A stretch of 64,000 nucleotides of DNA from Thamnaconus septentrionalis (Eukaryota; Chordata; Actinopteri; Tetraodontiformes; Monacanthidae), in NCBI GenBank assembly GCA_009823395.1, contig CM020505.1, forward strand, positions 7,578,129 through 7,642,128, given 5' to 3'. The position numbers and the translations under genes were made by a program. Each line of letters begins with the position of its first letter. Position 1 is the first letter of the stretch. Below the pieces are notes generated by a model. It searched no databases, was not told where the DNA came from, and saw only the letters and a list, made by a program, of their open reading frames with translations. Of this stretch, positions 39,061 through 57,757 are shown piece after piece.

Positions 39061-39061
<1 letters not shown>

Positions 39062-42000
39062 TCAAATATAAAAATATACATTCTTCAATTTGTTATCTTT
39101 TTCATTTCTACTGTCACACTTCCTTGTCCCAATTTCTGACATTAAAATCAAGTCACAATTATGACTCAATACAAACACACACAGACACAGACACACACAT
39201 TTTTTAGTGCATTGAGACAAAAAATCTATCAGAAGCAATCACGTGGATTAAGTCTAAAACCTTTTGTTTGACATCTCCCCGTATTCAGCGCAGGTTTGTC
39301 TTTGTTGTTCCTCTGCCACAGCTGAGCAACTTTTAATAGATGGAAACTGCAACAGTGTCACTTTAACAAGGATACATTGTTCTGTCTGGAAATGCGGGCC
39401 CTGTTAACATTTATTGTCAGGCAGGCCTCTTTTGCCTCTTCATTCACCAGGTCTTTCTCATGCACTGCACGTGCACACATTAGTTTTTGTTTTGCTTTTG
39501 ATAATGCTTGAACACTTTTTTTTCAGTGGCCAGTCATGCCTTTTAGCCTCTCTCTGTTTCCTGTCTCCTCCTCTTTTGCACTGCACACTGTGTGATGACG
39601 TCTTTGTGTAATGTGTCTACAGCCTTTTCATTTTTCAACAGTCCCAAAGCATTGAATAAAAGCTCTTTTTTGCAGTGTTGTCCAGTCTACATTTTTTACT
39701 CTGCCCGTGTCTATAATGACTTATTCTGGGAACTTGTCATTTTCAAATTACAACACAGAAAATCTAGGATTATTCTTTCCGCAAGAGGTCTTACATTCCA
39801 TTGTAATGCACCTGAAACAAATTTAAATTGAGATGCAGTGTGACCAGAATTTGTTTTACAATGATAGATTTCCAAAATTCATGAGATGTGGATCAGTAAA
39901 ACAGCCAAAAGGTGATTACTGCCTCTGTAAAACTTCTGAACAATTTATCATTTATATGTAATTGTGTCCTATTTGCCTTCATTTCCCATTGACATTTCCC
40001 CCTCTTGAGCATCACTACTTTCAATCTCAAACCAACAATTAGAGTCATCACAATATCTTCTAATATTGGTGTGTAGCCTATCACACTTAACAAGAGGGTC
40101 TGTTGGCCTTTTAAGTTGGATGACTGCTGGTGTGTTTGTTCTTTGTTGGTCCATCCTCCTCTCTCCCATCTGCTGCAGCTCATTAGCATGGAAACAGGAC
40201 CAGGAGCGTTTTCACACATACACACACTGGCCATTAATCAACAAGTCAGACCAGGGTCCATTCCCACACATACACACCGTACCGATGAAAACAAAGACCA
40301 TACAAACACGTGCACACACGGTCCAATCACGGAAATATCCCAGAGCAAATTTTAATAGAGCCAAACCACACCTCTGGTCTCAGCGGATCAGACCTGGCAA
40401 CCCAGATTCTGATCCGTCAAAGCAACCTTTTGGGATGTCTGAGTGTTTTTTTTATACTTGAAGTGATGACTGTTCCCTTGTGGCACCGTCACAGAACACA
40501 AGGAGACTTGTTCCCATCAGCTGTTCTCTCTTCTTTCCTCTGGGGCTGAATCGGCAAGTGCTATTGTGCAAATTTGTTATCTAATTTGTCTAGGCTGCAT
40601 GAATGGCCTCATTGAAGATGGGAACTTATTCCCATGACTGTTTTGGGTAAATTGAAGTGTAAAGGAAAAGCCTTGACGAGGTTGGTGGCGATAAACCATT
40701 TTTTCCTCTGTTTTTCTGACTCCTAATTTAGTCAAATGATTACAATAATTTAGATATGGCCAATAACATGAAGTCAAGACAATTGTGTGATTGGAAGGTT
40801 TGAATCAACTGGAACCACTTTGCCAAGGAAAGTGGATGTATTGCACCAAAAGAAGCAAAGACGCTGTTTGCAGGTCCCATTGGCCTGCAAAACAATGGAA
40901 CAAAAGGTCTAAAAAGTAAATTACTTTCCCAAAAAATGCTCGTTAGGCTGCTGCATTGGTGTTAAGGTCAGTACACACTTAAAATTTGTGTTTTTGTTGT
41001 TATTTTTAAGCTGACTTGATTGATCCTTGAGTTGATGTTGTTGATGTAGTGTAATACTAAAGATTATTATCTCTACTGCCCAGTCAACAAAATATATTTC
41101 TTAATCTTTTCAAACAATATGTCATTTGACTCTGTGACTGAACTTTACTGTTTATTAAAAAAAATAAAACAAAATGGGGGTCAATTTTTGAGACTTTGAG
41201 GAACCTGAGAGGCAGAGATCACCATCACCGCAGAGGCACTTGCCCATAATGCAGAAGGACAAAGGTCTGGCCGTCCTGCTGTGTCCAGACACTCCACTTG
41301 TTTAAGAGCAGGTATGGCTGTTGTCTCCTCTTACCTGCTTCAAAGAGCCGAAGACAAAGCATCTCCGCCGAGCGACAGGAAGATAGAGGTAGAGAGACAT
41401 CTGCCATCTCTCCCTCTCTCTCCCCTCCTCTTGGTCCTCTGTGGCAACATCTGCTTCCTCCGTTGCACTTTCCCATCATGCAGTGGGCGTGTCCTTTGTG
41501 CAGCCCCCCTAGCTTTATTGTTCTAGCCAATCATTGTCCCACCAAGCTGTTCCCACGATGCACCAGTGATGACCAGAAGGCGCTGGTGAAGCTGGTGTAT
41601 CTGAAGGAATGACTCCGTCCACACAATGTCTTCAACCCCCAGGGAGAGGCGACAATAAACAAAATACAAACAAAAACAATGTGCCAACACCTATTCAAGA
41701 GGATTGGGAGAAATGAGCTCGGTTGCACTGGGTCTGACTCGCACTGAAGCTCCCCAAACTGTTAACAGCATACAAAAAAGGGCGATTCGATAAAGCTGGT
41801 TTCCGGATATGAACAGAACAGAGACGAAGGATTGAGAGAAACAGAGAGATAAGGAAGAAGAGGAGAAAGACCAAGCCAAAGAGAGAAATGGAGCTCTGGG
41901 AAAAGATCAGAGCCCAGTCCCTGGGGACGTGCGACAGATGAAGTAGCTGAATAAGCTGTCCGTCATTGTGTGACTCGGGCTGCTGTGGTCATTTCGTTTG

Positions 42001-42719
42001 TTCAAACTCAACAATGGAGGAAGGCTGAGGGAGAAATCTCTGTTTTCCCACAAGATTTAGCCCCAAAAATCGCTAGTCAGTGTTCTCCCATGTGAGGGGA
42101 TTTGCACCGGTGACAAATTGAAATGTTAATAAAGTGCAGAGCGGAAAGAGGTGTAAAGTCACGGAGTCACTGTTATGATGCTGTCACTTGTGATGAAGAA
42201 CAGCAAAAATAGAGAGGCAAAGGTTTGGTCTTTACTGTATTTCAACACTTTTGATCGTGTGCAACAAATCCCTTTCATAAACATTTGGCTCCCACAAGTA
42301 CATGTCTAATAATGAGTGGCAAAGTTTATTCGTGTTGTAAACTTAGAACAAATGGCAAAGAAAAACAAGACCGAAAACAGACGTGATGAGGTAAATTAAC
42401 TGCTCATTAAACAATACACCCTTACAGAACAAATCAAAAAGTAGAACTCACTTTGTTTTGTAATTTTCAGTCACTCACATCAACTTACACAGAGAGAAGT
42501 TCATCCAGCATTAAAGTCTAATTGTGGACTTGTTTTCTTCATACTGTATAGAGATCTCTATTAAATTTCAATAATCATTGCTTTCTTTGGTCTCCCTGGT
42601 AAATTGAAAATATTCAAAAATTTATTTTTTTGTTCTTTATTGAGACTTTAAAAATCATTCAGTTAAATTTCCTTCTTTCACAGATGAGATGTGTTGCAAA
42701 AGAATGAGTAAAATAACAG

Positions 42720-42992
42720 ACTTGATTTCTTTAGCGCTTTCCTAGGCACCCAAAGCGCTTTAAATTGAAACCCATTATTCATTCACACAACATTCACACT
42801 GGTGATGTTAAGCGTGGCTGCCAGTCTGCACCAAACGGCCCCTCTGACCAACATTCACTGGCATTCATACGAGACAATGTGTGTTAAGTGTCCTGCCCAA
42901 GGACACAACAACCTAGACTGGGAAGGTAGGGGATTTGGACCGCCAACCTTTTGGTGATTGGACGACCTGCTCTCCCTCCTGAGCTACAGTCG
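42720..42992 (-). mobile_element. tRNA-derived SINE
   Basis: Read on the minus strand, the element begins with a tRNA-like head. An A-box-like TAGCTCAGGAGG lies at 42,986-42,975 and a B-box-like GGTCCAAATCC at 42,941-42,931, with tRNA-like spacing between them. The body continues through sequence familiar from interspersed fish repeats to a tail near 42,720. Such elements are transcribed by RNA polymerase III and moved by a LINE partner. The exact ends and family are not known. Confidence 0.65.
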
Positions 42993-43557
42993 GCCAAAAA
43001 AGTCCGGAAAAGTAAAGAGGCTTACTGAGTGGCGAAGTCTGGGACGTTCCACACATAAATCCAAGCACAAGTGTTGGCATCGTCCTTTAATATAAACACA
43101 AATGGCTACAGTTGTCACATCATAAGCACAAGAGGTGACAAAGCATCACCAATAACTGGGCTGATTGTGGTAAAAACAAGGCAGGGTGAGAACCTAGAGG
43201 AGAACCAAGAAGATCCTCAATCAAGAACCACAACATGAACAGTGACCATCAGGACATCTTCATTAACAGCTTTTAGACACTTTTAGCTGTTGTTATCATC
43301 AAAGCTGATGCAACATTGCACATGTGAAAAACTGTTCAACCCGATTGTAATACAAAAAGCAAAGTTAATTCCCACACTCAAGGGGTTACGGCCCTATTTC
43401 GAGTCACTGTGACATCCAGTCCAAGGTTTTCCAACCTTTAAACCACTTTAAATGTCTCCGTTTATGGTGCAGGGGAAACACATAATAAACCCAACATGTA
43501 ACCCAAAGACCAGCATGGGTGATGCAGCCTGCTGGAAGGAGTCTCTACCCCCCTCTC

Positions 43558-43564
<7 letters not shown>

Positions 43565-43603
<39 letters not shown>

Positions 43604-43619
43604 CGTGCGCGCGTGTGTG
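43565..43619. repeat. (TG)n microsatellite grading into CG-containing units
   Basis: About 17 TG units followed by GCGTGCGTGCGCGCG, alternating purine-pyrimidine throughout. Confidence 0.85.
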
Positions 43620-44886
43620 ACAGGTGACCAGTGTGCGGACAAAAGAAGGGTCAGTGGCCAAGTGTGAGCTCTTTTCTTCCCACTTTGTCACCCTCTTCCC
43701 AGCAATCTCTCCTCATTTTTCTCGCTCGCACACATGCCCGCACAAATGAGTATGGACACACAAATGGTACGCTCATAAGCGCAGTGACACACAAAAATAC
43801 ACCCAAGCACGCATGCGAGAGCAGCATATGAAAGGGCAGATTAATCAGATTATGGCAGAAACACACTTAAACAGCCTGTTCTCTGGATTAGCCACGGTCC
43901 TGCCTACTGCCTGTCACAATAAAACGTGTATACGAGTGTGAGCGAGCGGAGAAAGAAGGGGGACCAAAGTGACAATACAGCATCCCACTCGCATTTATAC
44001 TTTTGTTTCTTATTAAGTTATGTTCACAACACTTAATAATTTGATTTTGCTTGCTTTTTGGGGGGTGTTTCGCACAATCTCTTGAATGTGTTATCAAGTA
44101 ATTACGTAGACCAGAAAAAAAAGAAAAATGCAGTGTCAGATGGAACCTAAACATCCTAATCGCTCCAAAGAACGTGGAACCTGTCCCTACTGATAAGCGT
44201 GGTGGTGAACGGACGAACATATTCACGCGAATATGTGACTGATTAAACACAAAAAAAAACAACAAATCTTTGACCATGAAGAAGTTTGGAGCTCCCCCTG
44301 AGAGAAGTTCAAAGAGTGCTGCTCTTTATGTGCAGCATATGGCAGCCAGTGACCAGGGCTTTGTCTGACTATTGACACCAGAGAGATGCAGCGAGGGAGG
44401 ATGTGAGTGTGTGCGACTGTTCGGGGCCGGAGGACAGCCTAGCGCCAACAAAGGACCAGCTTTAAGCCTGTCTCCTGTGATTTTCCAACTCAGCGAAAAG
44501 CCATTGTGGCACTGAAAAAAGTTAAGTTAAAAAGCTTAGCATGGTATGTGCTAACAACTGCCTGCTGCATGTGTAATACAAGCAAATGCTTTTTGAGCAG
44601 TCACAGTTGCAGTTTTTAGAGAGGGCAACTGTGCACAGGTCCACAAGCTGTGGTTGGCAGGCTCCTGCATTTGCTTTGGTGCTTTGCGACATCAAATGAG
44701 CTATATGGAGGAGGCTTACATGACAACATTATGTGACACACAGCCAACACGACACAGAGCTATAAATAAAAGAAAAGTGTTAGATAAAAAATGTTTCAGG
44801 TGCTCATGTTCCCCTTTCTCAACAAGTTAAGCTCTGCCCGAAAGGCCACTCAAGGTTCGTCTACATGCGTGTGTGTGTATATGTGT

Positions 44887-44912
44887 AACACACACACACA
44901 CAGAAACCGACA

Positions 44913-44947
<35 letters not shown>

Positions 44948-44956
44948 ACACACCCA
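44887..44956. repeat. Interrupted (CA)n microsatellite
   Basis: Two CA runs separated by about 15 bp of diverged units. Confidence 0.85.
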
Positions 44957-45630
44957 TAGTAGTCGGGCAGGGGCAGCCAGGATTAAATCCAGACTGGTGG
45001 TTTCTCCAGTTATAAATACCCCACCGCTTAAAACAAGATCACACACACACTGATACAATATACAGAGCCTCGTAGAAATTCACACACGAAGAGGGAAACC
45101 GACGTTAATAAAGATAAAACCCCCGCTCTCTGTGTCCCTCTTTCATTCACTCACATACTCATACACAAAGAGATGGTTCTGGCCTCAAAGCAGGCGAGCT
45201 AAGCGGTATATGATTATGGGGTGTGTCTTTGTCTCATTTAGTGGTTCCACAAGGAGACAGTCTTCTGCTGTGTCAGACTAACACACACACACACACGCAC
45301 ATACACACACATCCAAATACCACCACACTATCTCTTAGCAACAACTGTTGCTCAGCTCGACTAAATTGGAGTGAAAATTCAAATGTTGGAGTGGCTGTGC
45401 ACCAAAGTAGGGCTTTGGTCATGTTTTGCTTCTCCAAATGACTATGAACCTACTGCTGACCGTATCTCATAGCTTGGTCATGACTTTGGCATAATAGATA
45501 CACAAGATGCCTCATCTTAATCTAAGGTAAGAACACTGTAACTGTCCAAACACGGAGCAGGACATTATTGTTCAGTTCCTTATACAGACAAATTCAACAC
45601 AAGGCTGGTTGCAGTATATTTCATTGATGT

Positions 45631-45636
45631 TTTATT
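45631..45636 (-). terminator. Candidate poly(A) signal of the Delta gene (AATAAA)
   Basis: TTTATT on the plus strand is AATAAA on the minus strand, about 1.6 kb past the Delta stop. It would define a long 3' UTR, as is usual for Notch ligands. Other sites were not excluded. Confidence 0.4.
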
Positions 45637-47227
45637 TTGGAAAAATATTGCGCTGTTTTCCAGCAATAAAAAAATGACAGGCTCTGTACATACAACTTTT
45701 TTTTCTTAAATACAAACACAGTCAAAGGGGTCTCAAGTGCCTAACCACATACATGCATACATACATACATAATTACATACATACATTATCTGACAAATAA
45801 AAACAATCCGACTTAAATTAAAACAGGTTTAACAAAAGAATCACAACTTAATGGAGCAAAAAATAATTACATAATTAAATTAAAAAGAATACATCTTTCT
45901 TTAGATAGCAAATAAAATTAGAAATGATCCAGGCCACTCGCAGGCCAGGTGATGGTGTCCTTCAATTGACTCATATTGGAAGACTGGGTTTGGGCAGTGC
46001 ATACATTTGACACCTCATGTCAGTATCACCTCTTCTGTACAAACACAATCATACACAAAAATGTGCACACACTCCTCTATAGTGCAATGAGGTCTTGGCA
46101 GTTAAGACTAGTTATTCATGAACAGCATCATCAAGAGTTTATGAGAATTTTTAGGTAATTTTTTTGTGGATTAAGTAACTGCTGCAATAGTGAATAATAA
46201 TATTTTCAAACATCTAATCTATTTTAAAAAATGATACAACTGGATAATTACGCTCACGTTTCCTCCACATCATGTTATCATCTCTTCCTTTGTTGGTTTT
46301 CTTCTGTTGATTGTGGTGTTTCCTACATTTTCCTGCCCATAAACATTGCTTTGTCACAACTTTCAGGGGTCAGGGGACCAGTATGGCCCAACAGGATCCA
46401 TATTGGATCAATCTGCAGTCACTACTGGAGTTTGTCAGTTCTCTATCAACTGCTGAGAACCAGCTCAGCCAGGACTGTTTCTGTCAGTGCTGCAGAGCTA
46501 AAGGCATCCAGCTGCTGTTCAACTTGCTGTGTTTGGTCAGAGAATCCTAACGGCCGTCATTGACTATTTTTTGACAATAAATACAAGAACAGCAGCAGCA
46601 CCAGCGAAGTCGCTTTATCCTTTACTCTCTGCAGCATTGCACAGACCGTGAACTGTCCAATAATTACGACAGCTTTACACTGCATCATAAAACAGCACAT
46701 TAACAGTACTACAACAGTACTTCAAATGTTCTAAGTACTCCAACAGTACTACTCAGTTGATTCAAACAGTACTCTATGGTACTACAATATCATCAGTCAG
46801 CATCCAAGTCAAGGTTCCATTTAATCAGAAGGGAAATGTCCTGGTACAAGCAGCAAGGAACTGTTGCTGGCCGAGTGCTCACCCAGTACTATTTCTGTAC
46901 AGAGTTTGTACCAGTGCTAGCACTGTCTACTTGTCCTTCATCCATAGGACTGAGTCAGCGTGAGACTTGTAGCCACTGAAGACTAAAAAAATAAAAATGT
47001 CCAGTATTTTCTCCTAGTGCTCTGGTGGCACTGCATCTTTGCAAGTCTGCACTGACTCTGCTCAGGCTCGGAGGCACCTTGACTCAAAGTGCTCCAGCAC
47101 ATCCCGGGGAAAAGCAGCAAACATCAGGAGTAGAACCTCCTATTGACAATATGAGCGCTACTGCTCAAGTCTGAGTGTAGTCCACCATACACCATAAGAG
47201 GTTGGTCACATCTGTACCAGACTGCTA
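45637..47227 (-). other. dld: Probable 3' UTR of the Delta gene
   Basis: No other gene is visible between the Delta stop and the candidate poly(A) signal. The stretch includes a (CATA)n tract at about 45,747-45,786 and several short repeats of the type ACAGTACT around 46,700-46,790. Confidence 0.45.
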
Positions 47228-53569
<6,342 letters not shown>

Positions 53570-54027
53570 TGTGTTGACAGCCCTTCAACAAGCAGTGAAA
53601 GCTCCACGGGTCCGTGTCGGTCCGGCTCAAACAAACATGGGGAGGTTGTTTTTCTTTCCCCAGAAAAGTTTTCCGTTAAGCCACAGCGAAGGTGAATACT
53701 TTACGCGTAGAAATACAAGGAGGAGCTTTTCCTTTTTGGTGCGTCTGTCTTCTGCCTCCTTATTATTTCCCCATAAAAAAAAAAAAAGAGGCAGGAAAAG
53801 TTTTCAAGTGTAAAGTAATCCTCAGCAGACGTTCATGAAGTTCCCGGTGGAAATATAATAATAATTCCAAATCAATCGTCGCAACAGACAGAGGCAGCTT
53901 TTAGGTGGCCCCTGTTTGTTCCCCCAACTTAAGTGATAATGATATGCTGATCCTGCGTGTCCGCGCCTCTGTGTCTCGTTCAGTGTTACAGTGCGTGAGT
54001 CTGATGGGTCTGTGGCCCCGCACAGGG

Positions 54028-54034
54028 TTTTATA
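54028..54034 (-). promoter_or_regulatory. dld: TATA box of the Delta gene (TATAAAA)
   Basis: TATAAAA on the minus strand lies about 460 bp upstream of the start codon and predicts a transcription start near 54,000 with a 5' UTR of about 430 bp. A clear TATA box fits a tightly timed developmental gene. Confidence 0.7.
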
Positions 54035-54061
54035 CCGAGCCAGCAACCAAGGGGTAATAAG

Positions 54062-54069
54062 ATGCAAAT
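54062..54069. promoter_or_regulatory. Octamer ATGCAAAT in the proximal Delta promoter
   Basis: This is a perfect POU octamer about 30 bp upstream of the TATA box. Brn-type POU factors are known regulators of Dll1 enhancers; use of this site is inferred. Confidence 0.5.
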
Positions 54070-54482
54070 GAGCCCCTCTGCTCCTCTCCTTCCCCTCCCT
54101 GCGCCACCGCAAGTCCGCCCCGATGCCATCACAAAGAAGGAGGAACGGGGGAGGGGGGACAGGGAGGGGGGCGCACACAACTTTTGCAACCCCCCCTCCC
54201 CCTCTCCACCCCCGCCGCCCCGTCCTATCTTCCTCTCAAAGGGACAGGCCAAATGGCTAGTATAGTAAGCTGTTAAATGTGCAACAAGTCCCTGCCTCCC
54301 CCTGATGCCTCCCTCCTGCGTGCACGACTCAACGCACGGGGCCATTTACATTCCGACAAATATTTTAGCCTCAACACGAAGTCCGTCACATCGCAGCATC
54401 ATGAGGAAGGAGGGGGGCTGCGAGGGGGGTTCATAAGCGACGGCGTAACCTAGCCGTCACCGGCTACTTGGGGTTATGTTCA

Positions 54483-54545
54483 GGCTGGCTGGCTGGCTGG
54501 CAGGCTGTACGGTCAGCCGACAGACAGCCAGCCAGCCAGCCAGCC
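54483..54545. repeat. Perfect 19-bp inverted repeat of GGCT units
   Basis: GGCTGGCTGGCTGGCTGGC at 54,483-54,501 is the exact reverse complement of 54,527-54,545, with a 25-nt loop between. It lies about 450 bp upstream of the Delta TATA box and could extrude as a hairpin. Confidence 0.9.
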
Positions 54546-55324
54546 GTCCCAACTGCGCCGCAACGACCATCTGCTTCCCCGCATTCCTATGGTGTTACCC
54601 CTGCCGTGGATTTTACATGTTCACACCCCCCGAAACAAGTCGACCTCTTTCTGCTCCCTCTCACAATACTGTATTTATTCAGTGCGATGTGTACACCAAT
54701 TTGTCGCTACAAACAAGGCAAAGCTTAAATTAAAATCTTTTTCTTTTTTAATTCAATTTTAAATTCACTGCCACCATTATGGCCGAAGTATTTTACCTTA
54801 CTAATACAAGCTAATGAGTGTTTGGAATAATGTTTGCGCAAATACGCACGACCCATACATTGATCTATACTATAGCCAAAAATAAATATTGAATTCATCC
54901 TAAAATACGACTTTCTTTCGGATGACAACAGTGTTCATATTATCAAAATACTGGGGGAAAATAACTAAAGCCTGTGCGCAACAACGCACCAGAGTTTGGC
55001 ACAAGCTTGGCTGCAGGCCAGGACACCTAAACCTTTATCTGCGCACGCCCCCTGCGTTTCCCTTGCTCGCTCTCTGGGCTAAGGCAGTAAAAAAAAAAAA
55101 AAAAAAGGAGAAGAAGAAGACCCGGTGGTGTGTCACTCGCGTGGCTGTCATTAAGAGACTTTAGATGGGCAACAGGAGGGGAGGACGAGAAGTGGGAGGA
55201 GGAGGGGGCATCGAGGGAGTAAAGTTTTTGTGCTTTCAGCTGTATGGTAATTGGGCCGGCAGCACCTGCTCTCTCACAATAATGCAGCACCAGAGCAGAG
55301 AGAGAGAGGGCGAGAGACAGAGAG

Positions 55325-55326
<2 letters not shown>

Positions 55327-55373
<47 letters not shown>
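55327..55373. repeat. (GA)n microsatellite
   Basis: About 22 uninterrupted GA units upstream of the Delta gene. Confidence 0.88.
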
Positions 55374-55377
<4 letters not shown>

Positions 55378-55552
55378 TAAGAAGAACTGCTATAAATTGC
55401 TAAAGTCTTTTTCGTCCATACACCAATCAAAAGCACGTAGACCACAAATTCCAATATCCAATACCATTGCACAGCATCAAGTCAGGCAAAGTTTGCGAGC
55501 GCAGACTTTGGCACTTCGCTGCGAGCGCGCACGTTGGGGTTCCACTGTCTTC

Positions 55553-55563
55553 ATTTGCATATG
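55553..55563. promoter_or_regulatory. Overlapping POU octamer and E-box upstream of Delta
   Basis: ATTTGCAT (55,553-55,560) overlaps the E-box CATATG (55,558-55,563), about 1.5 kb upstream of the TATA box. Combined POU/bHLH motifs are a known feature of proneural enhancers of Dll1. Confidence 0.4.
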
Positions 55564-55774
55564 GGGCTGTGTTTATCCGCAGAAAAATGCGGAGAATGAA
55601 TTGGCACTTGTTGGCAGGATGTCACCGTGAGCTCATCTCCTGCTTGGTAACCGAAGACAGAAGAAAATTAATAAATTCAGCGGCGCGCGCTGCTGCGTGA
55701 TGTGGTTACGGATATGTTCCCGAATGGAGCTATTTTATTTTTTACAGATTTCCCCAAAAGAATATATAGGGGGA

Positions 55775-55776
<2 letters not shown>

Positions 55777-55835
<59 letters not shown>

Positions 55836-55842
55836 CGCGCGC
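55777..55842. repeat. (GT)n(GC)n alternating tract
   Basis: About 25 GT units run directly into eight GC units. Long alternating purine-pyrimidine tracts of this kind readily adopt Z-DNA. Confidence 0.9.
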
Positions 55843-55849
55843 TTCATTA

Positions 55850-57180
55850 ACATCTCTGAATTGACACCGCTCCGTCTGAATGTTTTGGGTCTCCTGTTTT
55901 GCCCCAAAACAAAGACTTTATTCAAACAAACGGCGTGTGCTGAAATAATATTGACAAAATGTACTTCAGCTTTATCTCCAGCTACAAAACAGAGACACCG
56001 CGACGAAATAATCACTATGAGGCATCTTAAAGTCTATCATGTCAACACATATGGTGTTATTGTGCGCTCCTGCGTTACGGACTGTGACGCGACCGTCTCC
56101 TTTAATAGGTGCGGCGATCAGCATTGGCGGCCGCTGTGTATGGATGCGACGGCGTGTCCATGAAGTGCTCTTTACGCCCTTTCAACTTGATTGAGGGGCC
56201 TTTAACCTTAAACTTTAACACTATTATCCGTGCTTGCCAAAGTCTTTCCACATACCCGCATGTGTGTTTAGTCGGAGGACGCCGCTCCGAGCTGCTCATT
56301 TCATTTAACCAGTTGATTTCAGCCCCCTCCTCAATGGCACACAATGCCCCGATGTGGCGTGGCGTAAAATCCCTCTTGAGGCCCTTTATTTACACTCATC
56401 TCCACGTACAGAGGTTCCCGGTGCTCTTTCTATCCCTCCCTGTATTAGGCCAATATACCATCAGTCATTCATCACCATGACGTGGCACACATTTTCCGAT
56501 TAGGCCAGCAAAGCGTGACCGAGAGGCATGGTGAGACGGAGGGAGCTCCACCCTCCTCCAGCAGCGGCAGCGGCGGCAGCAGCGAGGAGGAGATGTTTTC
56601 ACCTTAAACATAATTTATGCCAGGAGATTCCCTTAATTGTGTGTGGAGAGGAAACAGCGGCGAGCGACTCCTCCCTCCCCGACCCCCGTGCCTGCGCGTG
56701 CGCGTCTGCGCGTGAAGGCGCGCGTGTGAGGTTAAAAAATTGTTTAACTTGGGGTTGATTGTTTAACTGAAGTGCTCTCCCATTGTCCGAGAGTGTACGT
56801 GTGACTGCGCGTGCGCGCGCGCGTTTCCCCGTGCATGCTCGCTGGGCGTGTGTGAGTGAGTAAGAGAGAGAGAGAGGGAGAGAGAGAGAGACCAGGAGCT
56901 CTGTGACACGCGGGGGGCGGCGGCGGTGGTGGTGGGGGGGGACAACAAAGGAAGAGGTCTCGCGCCCCGCCGCCCATTCATCCCTTTCTCTCGCGGAGTA
57001 ATTCCCATTGATTCTTATTGAACGGCGAGTCGCGAGCCCCTCAGGGGAGAAACCGTGTGATTTGTGAAGGGTCGCGAGGACAAGACACGCCCCTCCTCGA
57101 GCCCCGGCCATCTGCTCACCAAACGCCACAACACAAACCAACTACCAAATGGCTACATTCACTTCTAGCTCAGGGTTAAA
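55850..57180. promoter_or_regulatory. Upstream Delta region with CpG-rich and enhancer-like blocks
   Basis: No gene is seen. About 56,330-56,530 is mixed sequence with CACGTA, GGCCAATATACC and CCATGACGTGG cores that looks like a conserved non-coding element. About 56,650-57,010 is CpG-rich with GA and GGT low complexity. Enhancer function for the Delta gene is inferred. Confidence 0.4.
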
Positions 57181-57677
57181 CCTCTTGAGTTTTTTTTCTT
57201 TTCCTGTCAGTTTCTCGTTTCTTTCGCACACGTCAATCAGCTTCTCCTCTCATGTGTGTGCTCCTGCTTTTACCTCTTCCTCCAAGTATTGCTCCTCACA
57301 GTGCTGACCAACTAGCTAACAGGCACTGTAGATAGCTGCTTGATAGCAGCTCTCTCCAGGCCAAATCACAGTGGAGGCATGCAAGAGGTATGAGGTGGCC
57401 ATATGGCCTGTGTGTGTGTGTGTGTCAGTGTCGGTGTGTGCGTACATGCGCGTGTGAGCGCAGACACCAACGAAGAAATGGATGGATGGCTGTCGTGGGA
57501 ACCTCATCAACATTGCCATCACACCAGCTCCCCGCACATAAACACACACGAGTGCACACGCTGCCTCGGCCGTTGCTCTGGTCAGCTGGTCACTTACAGA
57601 AGTCAACGTTTACAGGGGGCTTGGATCACTCAGGGCAATTGTCTGCCCTGTTTTGTTTTGTTTTTCAATATGTTATT
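57181..57677. other. Intergenic DNA, no gene seen
   Basis: A short GT-rich segment near 57,408-57,450 and otherwise ordinary sequence. It includes a high-quality RBPJ motif, listed separately. Confidence 0.5.
57494..57502. promoter_or_regulatory. RBPJ/Su(H) consensus CGTGGGAAC
   Basis: This matches the high-affinity YGTGGGAAM core. Notch-responsive feedback on Delta genes makes the location suggestive, but a nine-base motif occurs by chance. Confidence 0.35.
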
Positions 57678-57678
57678 G

Positions 57679-57756
<78 letters not shown>
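57678..57756. repeat. (GATA)n microsatellite
   Basis: About 19 uninterrupted TAGA/GATA units. Confidence 0.93.

Positions 57757-57757
<1 letters not shown>

Larger units (their letters stand above)
38100..42719. other. Intergenic DNA between GPCR and Delta genes, no gene seen
   Basis: This stretch contains several CA microsatellites and otherwise ordinary AT-rich sequence. No frame has protein-like composition or splice structure. Confidence 0.5.
42993..45630. other. Intergenic DNA downstream of the Delta gene
   Basis: No gene is seen. This stretch holds CA/GT microsatellites and moderately AT-rich sequence. Confidence 0.5.

Noticed and set aside
46231..46979. Short plus-strand frames in the region after the Delta stop
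   Set aside because: Too short, not protein-like, and lying in the probable 3' UTR of the Delta gene on the other strand.
57678..57756. GATA repeat as a sex-chromosome (Bkm-type) signal
   Set aside because: GATA microsatellites occur throughout fish autosomes; a single array says nothing about sex linkage.
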